This document shows, piece after piece, positions 52,620-60,902 of a DNA stretch of 64,000 nucleotides. Under the pieces are notes generated by a model. The model did not search any database. It was not told where the DNA came from and saw only the letters and a program-made list of their open reading frames with translations. The number at the start of each line of letters is the position of its first letter. Positions within the stretch are counted from its first letter, which is position 1. The position numbers and the translations under genes are program-made. This DNA comes from RCC90-49c sp051016155 (GTDB taxonomy: Bacteria > Bacteroidota > Bacteroidia > Cytophagales > Amoebophilaceae). The stretch covers positions 310,001 through 374,000 of the forward strand of contig CP136537.1 in NCBI GenBank assembly GCA_051016155.1, read 5' to 3'.

Positions 52620-53276
52620 CTACCGCATATCGATCACTTCAATGTCTCTATAGTCTTCAGGTATAAAAGTAAAAAACGTTTCGTCGAGTGTTTCGCCACT
52701 AGCAAAACTTACCACAGAGAAACGGTGCCAAGTCTGCTCTCTGTCCAGCACTTCTAGTGTATGGATATGCCCTGTGTCTCGCTCGATCGTGACTGTGAAT
52801 TGAGATAAAGGCTGCTGTTCGTCTTTGGCAACCATATCTATCACATCGTACACACTATTGTCTATTTTTATCATACGAAGGTGAGCAAAGGTGTAGTCTT
52901 GGCGGTAATGCGTCAGCACGCCCCAGGGCGTTGAGGCGGTTGGATCAGGAGTGCTCTCTGTGATCTGCACTTCATTGACGTCTCTCAGGTAAGTCCATAC
53001 CGTAGTGCCATTACACACAATTTCTTGCTGGTCTAGTTGTAGCCGATACTGTTCGCCTTGCAGTGTCACCTTTCCTTGCAGCGTTGTGCCTGGCGCTCCT
53101 TGCTGATCTCGGCTGCTGTACACAAACACTGCTTGTATGCTATGCTGCTCACTAAGGCGATCGAGCAGGGCCCAGGCCTGCCTCTGCTCAGACTGCGCTG
53201 CAGCCCCGCAACAGAGACAGAGCATAAGGAGCCTTAGGGGCCATGGCGTGACGAATCCATTGGGTAATTGGTTCAT
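52620..53276 (-). CDS. lolA: LolA-like outer-membrane lipoprotein carrier protein
   Basis: 218 residues. LolA ferries lipoproteins from the inner membrane to the outer membrane. N-terminal signal region PWPLRLLMLCLCCGAAAQ, then the LolA-like half-barrel: TTLQGKVTLQGEQYRLQLDQ, EIVCNGTTVWTYLRDVNEVQ, and IEVIDMR at the end. The ftsK-lolA order is common in Bacteroidota and supports the call. The ATG at 53276 lies inside an AT-rich repeat tract, so MNQLPNGFVT may be repeat-derived sequence. An alternative Met (53225) would leave a too-short signal. Symbol by context and fold. Confidence 0.82.
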   Translation of the reverse strand: MNQLPNGFVTPWPLRLLMLCLCCGAAAQSEQRQAWALLDRLSEQHSIQAVFVYSSRDQQGAPGTTLQGKVTLQGEQYRLQLDQQEIVCNGTTVWTYLRDVNEVQITESTPDPTASTPWGVLTHYRQDYTFAHLRMIKIDNSVYDVIDMVAKDEQQPLSQFTVTIERDTGHIHTLEVLDREQTWHRFSVVSFASGETLDETFFTFIPEDYRDIEVIDMR

Positions 53277-53322
53277 TTGTTCATTTTTTTATTAAATCAT
53301 TTGTTTACTGGGCTAATAACTG
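53264..53322. repeat. AT-rich degenerate tandem tract over the lolA start
   Basis: GGTAATTGGTTCATTTGTTC ATTTTTTTATTAAATCATTT GTTTACTGGG, the same word family as tracts at 5147, 11285 and 60575. It provides the first codons of lolA on the minus strand. Confidence 0.45.
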
Positions 53323-53361
53323 ACCATTGATCACTACTTGGGGGGCCTTGATCACTGACCA

Positions 53362-55869
53362 CTACTCCATCCCTTTGAGCATTAATTCCAGGCCATACTC
53401 ATCACCCACCAAGACTTCACGGGCTTTGCTGCCTTCAAAAGCACCCACAATGCCTGCTGCTTCGAGCTGGTCCATTAGCCGGCCTGCCCGGTTATAGCCT
53501 AGCTTGAGCTTGCGCTGAATCAGCGAAGTGCTGCCCTGCTGATGGGCAACAACCAGGCGGGCGGCTTCTTCAAACATAGGGTCTTTTTCTCCTAGCTCTA
53601 TCTCGCCTCGGTCTTCTCCGTCTTCTTCAAACTCAGGCAGCTGATAAGCAGATGTATAGCCACGCTGGGAGCCTACGTAATCACAAACACGTTCTACTTC
53701 TTCTGTATCTAAGAAGGGACACTGCAACCGCATGATTTCTGAATTCATCGACAGCAGCATGTCTCCACGCCCTACCAGCTGCTCAGCTCCGCCTGCATCC
53801 AAAATGGTCCTAGAGTCAATGCGCGAGCTGACTTTGTAAGAGATGCGCACCGGAAAGTTCGCTTTGATGATGCCAGTAATCACGTTGACAGAAGGGCGCT
53901 GGGTGGCTAGCACCAGATGAATGCCAATGGCACGGGCCAGTTGCGCTAGCCTAGCAATTGGGGTTTCAATTTCTTTACCAGCCGTCATCATCATGTCTGC
54001 AAACTCGTCGATGACCAGCACGATGTAAGGTAAGAACCGATGGCCATTGTCTGGATTGAGCCTGCGCCGTACAAAACGTTCGTTGTATTCTTTGATATTG
54101 CGTACCCCTGCTTCTTTGAGCAGTTCGTAGCGCTGGTCCATTTCTAGGCACAAAGAGTTGAGGGTATGGATGACCCTTTTGGTCTCTGTGATGATGGGTT
54201 CGTCGTCCCCAGGCAGCTTGGCCAGAAAGTGGCGTTCTAGCCTATTATACAAAGAGAGTTCCACCTTCTTGGGATCGACAAGCACCAGCTTGAGCTGCGA
54301 AGGATGCTTTTTATAGATCAGCGAGGTGAGTACTACGTTGAGCCCTACGGATTTTCCTTGCCCCGTAGCCCCTGCAATGAGCAAGTGGGGCATGCGCGCC
54401 AAATCGGCGATGAACGTTTCGTTGGCAATGGTCCTTCCCATTACCACAGGCAGCTCCATGTTGCTTTTCGCAAACTTGTCTGTGCCGAGAATAGCCCTCA
54501 ATGGAACCATTTCTCGGTTTTTATTCGGTACTTCAATCCCGATGGTGCCTTTTCCAGGAATAGGGGCAATGATGCGGATGCCCAAAGCAGCCAAGCTCAA
54601 GGCAATGTCATCTTCTAAGTTCTTGATACGAGAGATTTTAATGCCTGCAGCAGGTACTATTTCATACAACGTCACAGTAGGGCCAATGGTAGCCTTGATG
54701 CTGGAAATACCGATCTTAAAATCGGTCAATGTTTTTACTATTTTGTCTTTATTCTGCGAGAGCTCGGCTTCGCTTACTGGCACTTTGGCGTGGTCTTGCT
54801 CGTCTAGTAGCTCCACAGTAGGGTATTGATAGGCAGAGAGGTCTAGCTTGGGGTCATAGTCTTCTACCGGACCTGCTGGCTGGGTCGGATTTTCATGAGA
54901 CAAATCTACGGGTGCATAGGAGGCATTGGTAAGGGGCGTTGCCTGTTCCTCTTCAGTGCGTTCAATTTCGAGCGGTATGTCAGTGGTCGCCTCTGAGGGC
55001 ACGTGCAGCGTGTCTTCTGCAACCCCTTCGCTGATGAGCAGTGAGGGAGTAGATGCATCATCTATTCCTTCGGTAGGCTCTGGGAGCAGCTCAGTGGGCT
55101 TCCATGGCGTCTTGGCAGTGCGAAAGAACTGAGGCAAGGAGGTGATGTTGAAGAAGTAGATAAGAAAGATGAGCAATGAGATGAGCAACAAGAGTGGCGT
55201 GCCGAACCCTACGAGGCTATGAAACAGGACGCCTAGCTCAAAGCCTACGCCGCCCACCAGGCTTTCTAGCAGCGCTGTTTGAGGCACTAGCAGATCGGTA
55301 TAGCCCAAGGCCACATTGAGCCATAGTATGCTGAAGAGAGCGCCGAGCGTAATTTTGTAAAGGCTCACTCCTTTCCAAGGCTGGCCATAGACCAGGCGGT
55401 GCCCCAGCAGATAGACAGAGGGCAGCAGCAAGAAAGCGGTGATGCCCAACCATCGGAACATGAAGTAATAGGCACTGATAGCCCCCAGGAGGCCCAACCA
55501 GTTGCGAATTTCTATCCCAGACAGCTTGATGCCTAACTCGTGCGTCGATTCGATCACACTTTGGTCAGCTCGGCCATGAAAAAGGTGGGATACAAAAGCA
55601 ATGCACAAAAACACACTCAACCCTTGCAAGAGAATTCCCACGGAGACGCGCAAACGTGGATCAATGGTCAAGGTGCCTGTAGGGAAGAAGCGGAATTTCT
55701 TTTTGGGGATGCTTTCTTGGTCTTTGTAGGTATTTCGGGCCATAGATTGGTTGAGTGCGTGTTTTAGGGGTTCAACAAAGTTAGCACTTTCTTTTCCCTG
55801 GTTGATCTCTATTGGCGTAAGGATTTCTTGGGAAGACGGATAGTGGGCCTGAGGCTTGCTACTTGCCAC
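53362..55869 (-). CDS. ftsK: DNA translocase FtsK
   Basis: 835 residues. FtsK couples chromosome segregation and dimer resolution to division. Several N-terminal membrane helices (~75-250: VSVGILLQGLSVFLCIAFVS, LGAISAYYFMFRW, LLLLISLLIFLIYFF), an acidic Pro/Thr linker (250-350), then the motor with Walker A GATGQGKSVGLNV, Walker B IVLVIDEFADMMM and ATQRPSVNVITGIIKANFP. The C-terminal gamma winged helix is present (SLIQRKLKLGYNRAGRLMDQ), which reads KOPS-like sites. Start GTG 55869; Met at 55740 (MARNTYKD) is an alternative. lolA follows downstream, as usual in the phylum. Confidence 0.95.
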   Translation of the reverse strand: MASSKPQAHYPSSQEILTPIEINQGKESANFVEPLKHALNQSMARNTYKDQESIPKKKFRFFPTGTLTIDPRLRVSVGILLQGLSVFLCIAFVSHLFHGRADQSVIESTHELGIKLSGIEIRNWLGLLGAISAYYFMFRWLGITAFLLLPSVYLLGHRLVYGQPWKGVSLYKITLGALFSILWLNVALGYTDLLVPQTALLESLVGGVGFELGVLFHSLVGFGTPLLLLISLLIFLIYFFNITSLPQFFRTAKTPWKPTELLPEPTEGIDDASTPSLLISEGVAEDTLHVPSEATTDIPLEIERTEEEQATPLTNASYAPVDLSHENPTQPAGPVEDYDPKLDLSAYQYPTVELLDEQDHAKVPVSEAELSQNKDKIVKTLTDFKIGISSIKATIGPTVTLYEIVPAAGIKISRIKNLEDDIALSLAALGIRIIAPIPGKGTIGIEVPNKNREMVPLRAILGTDKFAKSNMELPVVMGRTIANETFIADLARMPHLLIAGATGQGKSVGLNVVLTSLIYKKHPSQLKLVLVDPKKVELSLYNRLERHFLAKLPGDDEPIITETKRVIHTLNSLCLEMDQRYELLKEAGVRNIKEYNERFVRRRLNPDNGHRFLPYIVLVIDEFADMMMTAGKEIETPIARLAQLARAIGIHLVLATQRPSVNVITGIIKANFPVRISYKVSSRIDSRTILDAGGAEQLVGRGDMLLSMNSEIMRLQCPFLDTEEVERVCDYVGSQRGYTSAYQLPEFEEDGEDRGEIELGEKDPMFEEAARLVVAHQQGSTSLIQRKLKLGYNRAGRLMDQLEAAGIVGAFEGSKAREVLVGDEYGLELMLKGME

Positions 55870-56040
55870 ACATTTCTAAAAAACGACACTGTGAGCTATG
55901 TGTAGAGCGAAAATCAAGCATACTATGGGGGCTGCCTAAAGCCAGGGGGTGTTGCAAAATAGTTGATCCTTAAGAACTATTTATTCGCACTAAAAACCGA
56001 CCTCAATGATGCTTTTTAGCCCCTTTTCTGCTAATCATCC
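55870..56040. other. Start of the ftsK-folA gap
   Basis: The first part of a 648-bp intergenic region. Nothing recognised apart from GTTGCAAAATAGTTGATCCT, which resembles a MITE-A inner end (GTTGCAAAA...). The rest of the gap is taken by the structured element and a MITE-A copy. Confidence 0.35.
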
Positions 56041-56275
56041 TTTGCCTCCGGCGGGTTACTTTTTTTGGCAACCGCCCAAAAAAGTAACCAAAAAAACCCT
56101 CCGCTGAGGGCACACAGCTACCTTTTCTGCGCTCTCGGCCTCAAAATATTCCTAACTCGATCGCCCTTTGGGCGCTCTCAAACAGAGGAATATTTTGCAG
56201 GCCTCCGCTTGAAAAGCTAACGCTGCTTAGCCCTAGGCGGGTCCTTTACTGCGTCCAATTTTCCGCCAGAAAAAG
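56041..56275. repeat. Structured intergenic element with two large hairpins
   Basis: Hairpin 1: GGTTACTTTTTTTGG (56054-56068) with CCCAAAAAAGTAACC (56075-56089). Hairpin 2: GGCCT...AAAATATTCC (56137-56152) with GGAATATTTT...AGGCC (56187-56203), enclosing GCCC-TTT-GGGC. The GTTACTTTTTTGG...CCAAAAAAGTAACC sequence type is widespread in intergenic DNA of Bacteroidota and other bacteria, origin unclear. GC-rich parts differ from the AT-rich surroundings. Confidence 0.6.
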
Positions 56276-56390
56276 TAGATGAGAGTTAAAAACCTTGCAC
56301 ATCTTTTATGTGATAATATATAACTATAACAACATTTTTTCTAAAAATACTCTTTATAGCCCTACAAAATATAATTATGTAGATTCTTAA

Positions 56391-56506
56391 GGGCCGAAAA
56401 AATAGGTTAAACGATGATGCTGAGCTCTTGAAATAGGCTTTCTCGGGGACCAGAAAGGTCTTTTAAGTTACTCAATCACCAAATCACTCAATAATGCAGT
56501 GGGCTC
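56391..56506 (-). repeat. MITE-A copy (left end degenerate)
   Basis: Reverse orientation. Clear right end CAATCACCAAATCACTCAAT then AATGCAGTGGGCTC; the left end (GGGCCGAAAAAATAGG) is weak. It stops 11 bp beyond the folA stop. Confidence 0.55.
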
Positions 56507-56517
56507 GGATCAACTCT

Positions 56518-57030
56518 TCAGTAGCTCACTTTTGCGGGAGCCACACGCATCAGCTCTACAAAGTCATAAGCATAAAGGTGCTTTTCGTCAGCGGGATGGG
56601 AGATGCGCTTCACTTCTGTCCATTCGCCAGGGACCAGCGCAGGAAAAAAAGTATCGCCTTCCAGCCTCGTTTTGACTTCTGTCAGGTAAATTTTATCTGC
56701 TAGCGGTAACGTGGCTTGGTAAATTTCTCCTCCTCCTGCAATGAACACTTCTGTTTCACCTGCTTGTTGGGCCACAGACAAAGCTGTGGCAATGTCATGC
56801 ACTACCTTACTTCCTGCTGCGCGGTAATGCAGGGCGCGTGTGACGACCACAAGCGTTCTGCCTGACAGAGGCTTTGGAATAGAAGCAAAGGTCTTCCTGC
56901 CCATGATCACGTGGTGCCCCAGGGTGGTGCGCTTGAAGTGCTGCAAGTCTGCAGGTAGGTGCCAGAGCAACTGATTGTTATTGCCAATCACATGGTTCTC
57001 GGTCCTAGCAACGATGAGGGAAATAAGCAT
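56518..57030 (-). CDS. folA: Dihydrofolate reductase
   Basis: 170 residues. Reduces dihydrofolate to tetrahydrofolate with NADPH. Motifs: MLISLIVARTENHVIGNNNQ, LLWHLPADLQHFKRTTLGH (catalytic Asp, helix B), VIMGRKTFASIPKPLSGRTL (NADPH binding), VFIAGGGEIYQATLPLADKI and LEGDTFFP. ATG 57030. The last residues (RVAPAKVSY) extend a little beyond the usual end, next to a MITE copy. folD, acting in the same cofactor pathway, lies 1.5 kb away but not in an operon. Confidence 0.95.
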   Translation of the reverse strand: MLISLIVARTENHVIGNNNQLLWHLPADLQHFKRTTLGHHVIMGRKTFASIPKPLSGRTLVVVTRALHYRAAGSKVVHDIATALSVAQQAGETEVFIAGGGEIYQATLPLADKIYLTEVKTRLEGDTFFPALVPGEWTEVKRISHPADEKHLYAYDFVELMRVAPAKVSY

Positions 57031-57107
57031 TGTTTCAGACTAAATTGTTTCTTGAGTAGACCATTTGCTGAAGAATTTAAGTTAATATAGGCTTTCAGCT
57101 GTACTGT

Positions 57108-57209
57108 TAAGTGCTTTTGTGACTACGTGACTGTAGAGCGCGCTATAGACATATAAGTGTACTTTTTTAAGCATTTCTAGCATATTGGACACATTTTTTC
57201 AACAGTCTA
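57108..57209 (+). repeat. MITE-A degenerate copy
   Basis: GTGCTTTTGTGACTACGTGA ... ACTTTTTTAAGCATTTCTAG CATATTGGACACATTTTTTC AACAGTCT follows the second half of the family. The start is decayed. It sits in the 399-bp gap between folA and the exported protein gene. Confidence 0.55.
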
Positions 57210-57429
57210 GGTGCGTCTATGATTGAAAAACCCTGTAACGTAACACAAAAAGGACCGTAGCTCGGGTGTCATAAGTCAGCGCGTGTTGCGAATGCTGGCG
57301 TCGTGACTTAACATCCACGTTTTACGGACAGACACAAAATTCGCACAATTTGGACTAAAAAACATTATACCCGTGACGCTTTATGATATACTCTTATATT
57401 GTTATTGTGTAACCAAACCATAATCAATC

Positions 57430-58470
57430 ATGAGTCAATCTATTCGTTATACGACATTGGGTGTGAGTACCTTATGGCTATTAGTACTAAGCTGGGGTTT
57501 CACTACACGGCATCAAGCCCAACAGGCCCCGCTGCGGGTAACGCCCGTGGCGTTAGTACAGTCATCGCTGTCAGGGGCCAACTTGGTCAGTGAAGAAGGC
57601 CAGGTGGACCCTCACCTCTTGGCCTTTCTAGACTTGTACAGCTTGAAGCACGACGGCACTGTGGCATCTGTTGATCAAGCGATGCAAGAAAACTTTCTGA
57701 GAAGGCCAGGTACAGAGCGCAGGGACCTAGCCAATAGTCAGCTAGACACAAAAGTGCAGGCAGAAGCGATGGACCTTCTTTCACAAATGGGGTTAGTTGA
57801 AGAAGTTCCTCACACACATGTGAATGTAGATTATTTCTTGCTCTTCGGCGCAATGCTTGCCAAGATAGAAACAAGGATGATAGACTTTATACAGCAATAC
57901 AACCAGGGCACGTTGCACTGTGAGAATATTGTTTTGCTTGGCGGCGTCAGAAAACTGCGTACAGACGAGTTGGAGGCGGTAGAGGAGGTTTTAGGTGCAG
58001 AAGGTCTGGTAGCTTTTGTTCAACAGCTGGGGAAGGCCAGTAAAGAGGAACTCACAGAAGCTGACTTGCTTCGATTTGCCTGGGAGACGCATGCTACAGC
58101 GTCTATGAAGGCCACGTTTCACGAAGGCCAGAATCTATTTTTTGTCAACTCTACGAATACCAAGGACGGAACCAATGATCGGCCTACTACTAAGACTACC
58201 TTAGAGGCCTGGTTCGAAGATTATCGACCTGAGCCAGGCAGCTGCCATGCCAATGTAGAGAAGCCGTATGGTATACGTATGGAAAAAGTACTACGCTTAT
58301 TTTTAGAAAAGCAAAGCCAGGCATTAGGCGACACAGACAAGCGCTTTTCAATCACGTGGAATAGCCCTATGGCCAATGAAAACTTGTCTTTAGCTGTTTA
58401 CAGAGATGAACTGGCACGTACCCTTCACGCTGAAATTGAGCTCAAAAGTTTCCTGGAGCAGGAAAAGTGA
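57430..58470 (+). CDS. Hypothetical exported protein
   Basis: 346 residues; not recognised. ATG 57430. N-terminal MSQSIRYTTLGVSTLWLLVL acts as signal or membrane anchor. The body contains a DUF218-like echo: HCENIVLLGGVRKLRTDELE, then LTEADLLRFAWETHATASM and later RFSITWNSPMANENLSLAVY RDELARTLHAEIE. The LLGG strand followed by an acidic helix suggests a Rossmann-like alpha/beta fold. The upstream gap (57210-57429) holds an inverted repeat (TAAGTCA...TGACTTA, 57273-57315) and an AT-rich presumed promoter. Function unknown. Confidence 0.65.
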   Translation: MSQSIRYTTLGVSTLWLLVLSWGFTTRHQAQQAPLRVTPVALVQSSLSGANLVSEEGQVDPHLLAFLDLYSLKHDGTVASVDQAMQENFLRRPGTERRDLANSQLDTKVQAEAMDLLSQMGLVEEVPHTHVNVDYFLLFGAMLAKIETRMIDFIQQYNQGTLHCENIVLLGGVRKLRTDELEAVEEVLGAEGLVAFVQQLGKASKEELTEADLLRFAWETHATASMKATFHEGQNLFFVNSTNTKDGTNDRPTTKTTLEAWFEDYRPEPGSCHANVEKPYGIRMEKVLRLFLEKQSQALGDTDKRFSITWNSPMANENLSLAVYRDELARTLHAEIELKSFLEQEK

Positions 58471-58500
58471 TTCATGGGGCCATTCTATACCATACGCTGC

Positions 58501-58606
58501 GAGGTTATTGCAAAGTAGTACCACCCACACTCCTAGGCTTTCTTTGAAACTAGAAAAGCTTTCTGAGTCGTGCAATCACAAAATCACCCAATAATGCAAT
58601 GGTCTC
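58501..58606 (-). repeat. MITE-A copy overlapping the 3' end of folD
   Basis: 106 bp, from GAGGTTATTGCAAAG to AATCACCCAATAATGCAATGGTCTC (split: ends ATAATGCAATGGTCTC). No target duplication visible. The minus-strand folD frame runs into it and takes its last seven or so codons and stop from the element. Confidence 0.75.
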
Positions 58607-59519
58607 GCAGTGTATTTTTTTGTGCTGCGCGCAAGGTATTGAGTAGCAGAGCAGTAATCGTCATAGGCCCCACGCCGCCAGGCACTGGGGTAATATGGCT
58701 ACAACGTGGTGCCACTTGTGCAAAGTCTACATCTCCCTGCAAGCGATAGCCCTGCTTCTGTGTGGAGTCTGGCACCCGCGTGATACCCACGTCGATCACT
58801 ATGGCCCCTTCTTTGACCATATCAGCAGTAATAAGTTGAGGCCTGCCCACTGCTGCTACTAAAATGTCTGCTTGACGGGTGAGCTGGTCTAGATGCTGGG
58901 TGCGGCTATGACAAAGCGTTACCGTCGCATTGCCTGGATTGCCGTCTCTGCTCATCAAGATACTCAAGGGAGCACCTACAGTGCGGCTTCTACCCACAAT
59001 CACGCAGTGTTGGCCACAGGTCTCGATCTGGTAATGCTGCAGCAAGGTCAAAATGCCTAAAGGCGTGGCAGGCAGGTGGGCAGATAAATTACAGGCCATG
59101 CGGCCGTAGTTAAGGGCATGGAAGCCATCAACATCTTTTTCAGGTCGAATGTGCTGGATTACTGTGGACACACTGATGTGGGGTGGTAGAGGGAGCTGCA
59201 CGATGAGCCCGTCGATCGTAGGATCATGATTGATTTGCTCGATGAGCTGTAATAGCTCAGCTTCTTGTATGTCTGCGTGCTGAATAAGGGTCACCTGTAT
59301 GCCTACGGCTTGGCAGGCCTTGCGTTTGGCTGTGACATAGGTATGGCTGGCCGGATCATCCCCAATCAGGATCACGGCCAGGTGGGGGCCATTCCCTGTA
59401 GCGTCCTGCAGGGCTTGTGTTTCTTGCTGCAGCTTTTGCTGCATGGTCTGTGCCACTGCTTTTCCGTCGAGAAGTATCACGTCGTTGTATAGCTTATTCA
59501 TCCAATCAATAGGTTTCAT
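58584..59519 (-). CDS. folD: Bifunctional methylene-THF dehydrogenase/cyclohydrolase FolD
   Basis: About 311 residues. Interconverts 5,10-methylene-THF and 10-formyl-THF, supplying one-carbon units. Motifs: VILIGDDPASHTYVTAKRKA (catalytic Tyr and Lys), DGLIVQLPLP, PEKDVDGFHALNYGRM, VIVGRSRTVGAPLSILM (NADP site) and TPVPGGVGPMTITALLL. ATG 59519 (MKPIDWMNKLY) or 59501 (MNKLYND) is likely; the open frame upstream to 59606 is not family-like. The natural end is LLLNTLRAAQKN; the final TLRDHCIIG is coded by the inserted MITE copy. Confidence 0.95.
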   Translation of the reverse strand: MKPIDWMNKLYNDVILLDGKAVAQTMQQKLQQETQALQDATGNGPHLAVILIGDDPASHTYVTAKRKACQAVGIQVTLIQHADIQEAELLQLIEQINHDPTIDGLIVQLPLPPHISVSTVIQHIRPEKDVDGFHALNYGRMACNLSAHLPATPLGILTLLQHYQIETCGQHCVIVGRSRTVGAPLSILMSRDGNPGNATVTLCHSRTQHLDQLTRQADILVAAVGRPQLITADMVKEGAIVIDVGITRVPDSTQKQGYRLQGDVDFAQVAPRCSHITPVPGGVGPMTITALLLNTLRAAQKNTLRDHCIIG

Positions 59520-59635
59520 GCTTATCGTCTCCAACACGGTAGTTCCTGTGCCGCGAAGGATGCGTAAGCAAAGGTATTTGGGGTGGTTGGGGCACACAAA
59601 TCCCAAGTAGTGATAGGATGGCCCTCAGGCGTCCA

Positions 59636-60532
59636 CTATACTGAAACGCCTGCCCTGAGCCTAGCGCTTCGGGCTCTGTTGTTGGCTTGTACTTCCGCTG
59701 CAGACGGCTTGATTGCTTTTCTATACACAGGCTGCAAAGGTCGCAATAGGTTGCCATAGACATCTTTTCGCACTGTCCCGTCAAAATTACCCGTATTCAG
59801 AAAATGCTTGACCAGACGATCCTCTAAGGAGTGGTAAGACAGCACGACTAGCCTTCCTTTCTTTTTCAAAAGCTGGGCGCTTTGCTGCAAAATGGCTTTT
59901 AAGGCGCCTAGCTCGTCATTCACTTCAATGCGCAGGGCTTGAAATACTTGGGCATAGTACTTCACCTCTCTTCTGCGAGGAGCCAGGGGCTGCAAAATAG
60001 TGCGCAGCTCTTGCGTAGTACGAATAGGTTGCACTGCTCGGGCAGTGACGATGGCCTGCGCTAGGGTGCGGGCGTTGCGCACTTCGCCATTGTTTTGCAG
60101 CACCTGTTGCAGTTGCGCTGCTGTGTAGGTATTAACGATTTCTTGGGCTGTGAGTCGACTGGCTTGGTTCATGCGCATGTCGAGGGTCCCCTCCCAACGC
60201 GTAGAAAAGCCCCGCTCTGCTGTATCAATTTGATAGGAAGAGACGCCCAAGTCAGCCAGAATGCCATCTACTTGGTGTACGCCATGAAAAGTTAAAAACT
60301 GCTGCATGAAACGGGCATTGGCTTGGACAAAGGTGAATTGTGGGTGCTGCAGCCGGCTGGCAACTTGCGCTGCTGCTTGGTCTTGATCAAAGGCGAACAA
60401 TCTACCACCTGATAATTGTTCGAGCAGGGCTTGAGCGTGTCCTCCTCCTCCAAAGGTTAGGTCTATATAGGTGCCTTCAGGTTGGATGGCCAGTGCTTCT
60501 AAGCTTTCCTTAAGCAGAACAGGGGTATGCAA
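59636..60532 (-). CDS. rsmH: 16S rRNA (cytosine(1402)-N(4))-methyltransferase RsmH
   Basis: 298 residues. Methylates C1402 of 16S rRNA in the decoding centre. SAM motif YIDLTFGGGGHAQALLEQL, FAFDQDQAAAQVASRL, ADLGVSSYQIDTAERGFS, DMRMNQASRLTAQEIVNTY, GRLVVLSYHSLEDRLVKHFL and the basic tail NNRARSARLRAGVSV. The start is unusual: no ATG or GTG fits, and TTG 60532 (TTG CAT ACC CCT) is the only plausible start, since a stop lies 45 bp upstream and the MITE copy begins 22 bp upstream. No mraZ or ftsL neighbour, so the usual division-cluster context is lost. Confidence 0.94.
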   Translation of the reverse strand: MHTPVLLKESLEALAIQPEGTYIDLTFGGGGHAQALLEQLSGGRLFAFDQDQAAAQVASRLQHPQFTFVQANARFMQQFLTFHGVHQVDGILADLGVSSYQIDTAERGFSTRWEGTLDMRMNQASRLTAQEIVNTYTAAQLQQVLQNNGEVRNARTLAQAIVTARAVQPIRTTQELRTILQPLAPRRREVKYYAQVFQALRIEVNDELGALKAILQQSAQLLKKKGRLVVLSYHSLEDRLVKHFLNTGNFDGTVRKDVYGNLLRPLQPVYRKAIKPSAAEVQANNRARSARLRAGVSV

Positions 60533-60553
60533 AGTGGTGAGGTGATTTAGATT

Positions 60554-60740
60554 GAGACCCTTGTATTATTGGGTAGTGGAATCATTTTTTTATTTGTTTA
60601 TTTAGCTATCAGGTTATTTGTTTATTGGATCATTTTTTATTAGATCATCTGTTTACTGAGTGATTTTAAAGTTGTTTCTAGGCTTGCAAAGGCACTTTTC
60701 AAGGTTTGATAGAATATTGGAGCTATTTTGCAATAGTCTC
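60554..60740 (+). repeat. MITE-A copy expanded by an AT-rich tract
   Basis: 187 bp between GAGACCCTTGTATTATTGGG and GGAGCTATTTTGCAATAGTCTC ends (split: TTTTGCAATAGTCTC). The extra ~65 bp are loose repeats of TTTATTTGTTTATTTAGC and GATCATTTTTTATTAGATC type words inserted after the left end. Suggests that the AT-rich tracts grow from, or insert in, MITE-A copies. Confidence 0.7.
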
Positions 60741-60902
60741 AGCCTATTCTAGAAGTCCAGAAGTGTGGCTGGGGTTCTTCTGCAATGGCCTCACGTTGAA
60801 CAGTAAGGGAGCGTACGAACAATGGAGGCCAAGGCTGTTACCCTGTTGATGAGCAGCGGCCCGCTTCATGTATCGTAGGTAGTTAGCGCTAGTGTGTAAG
60901 CC

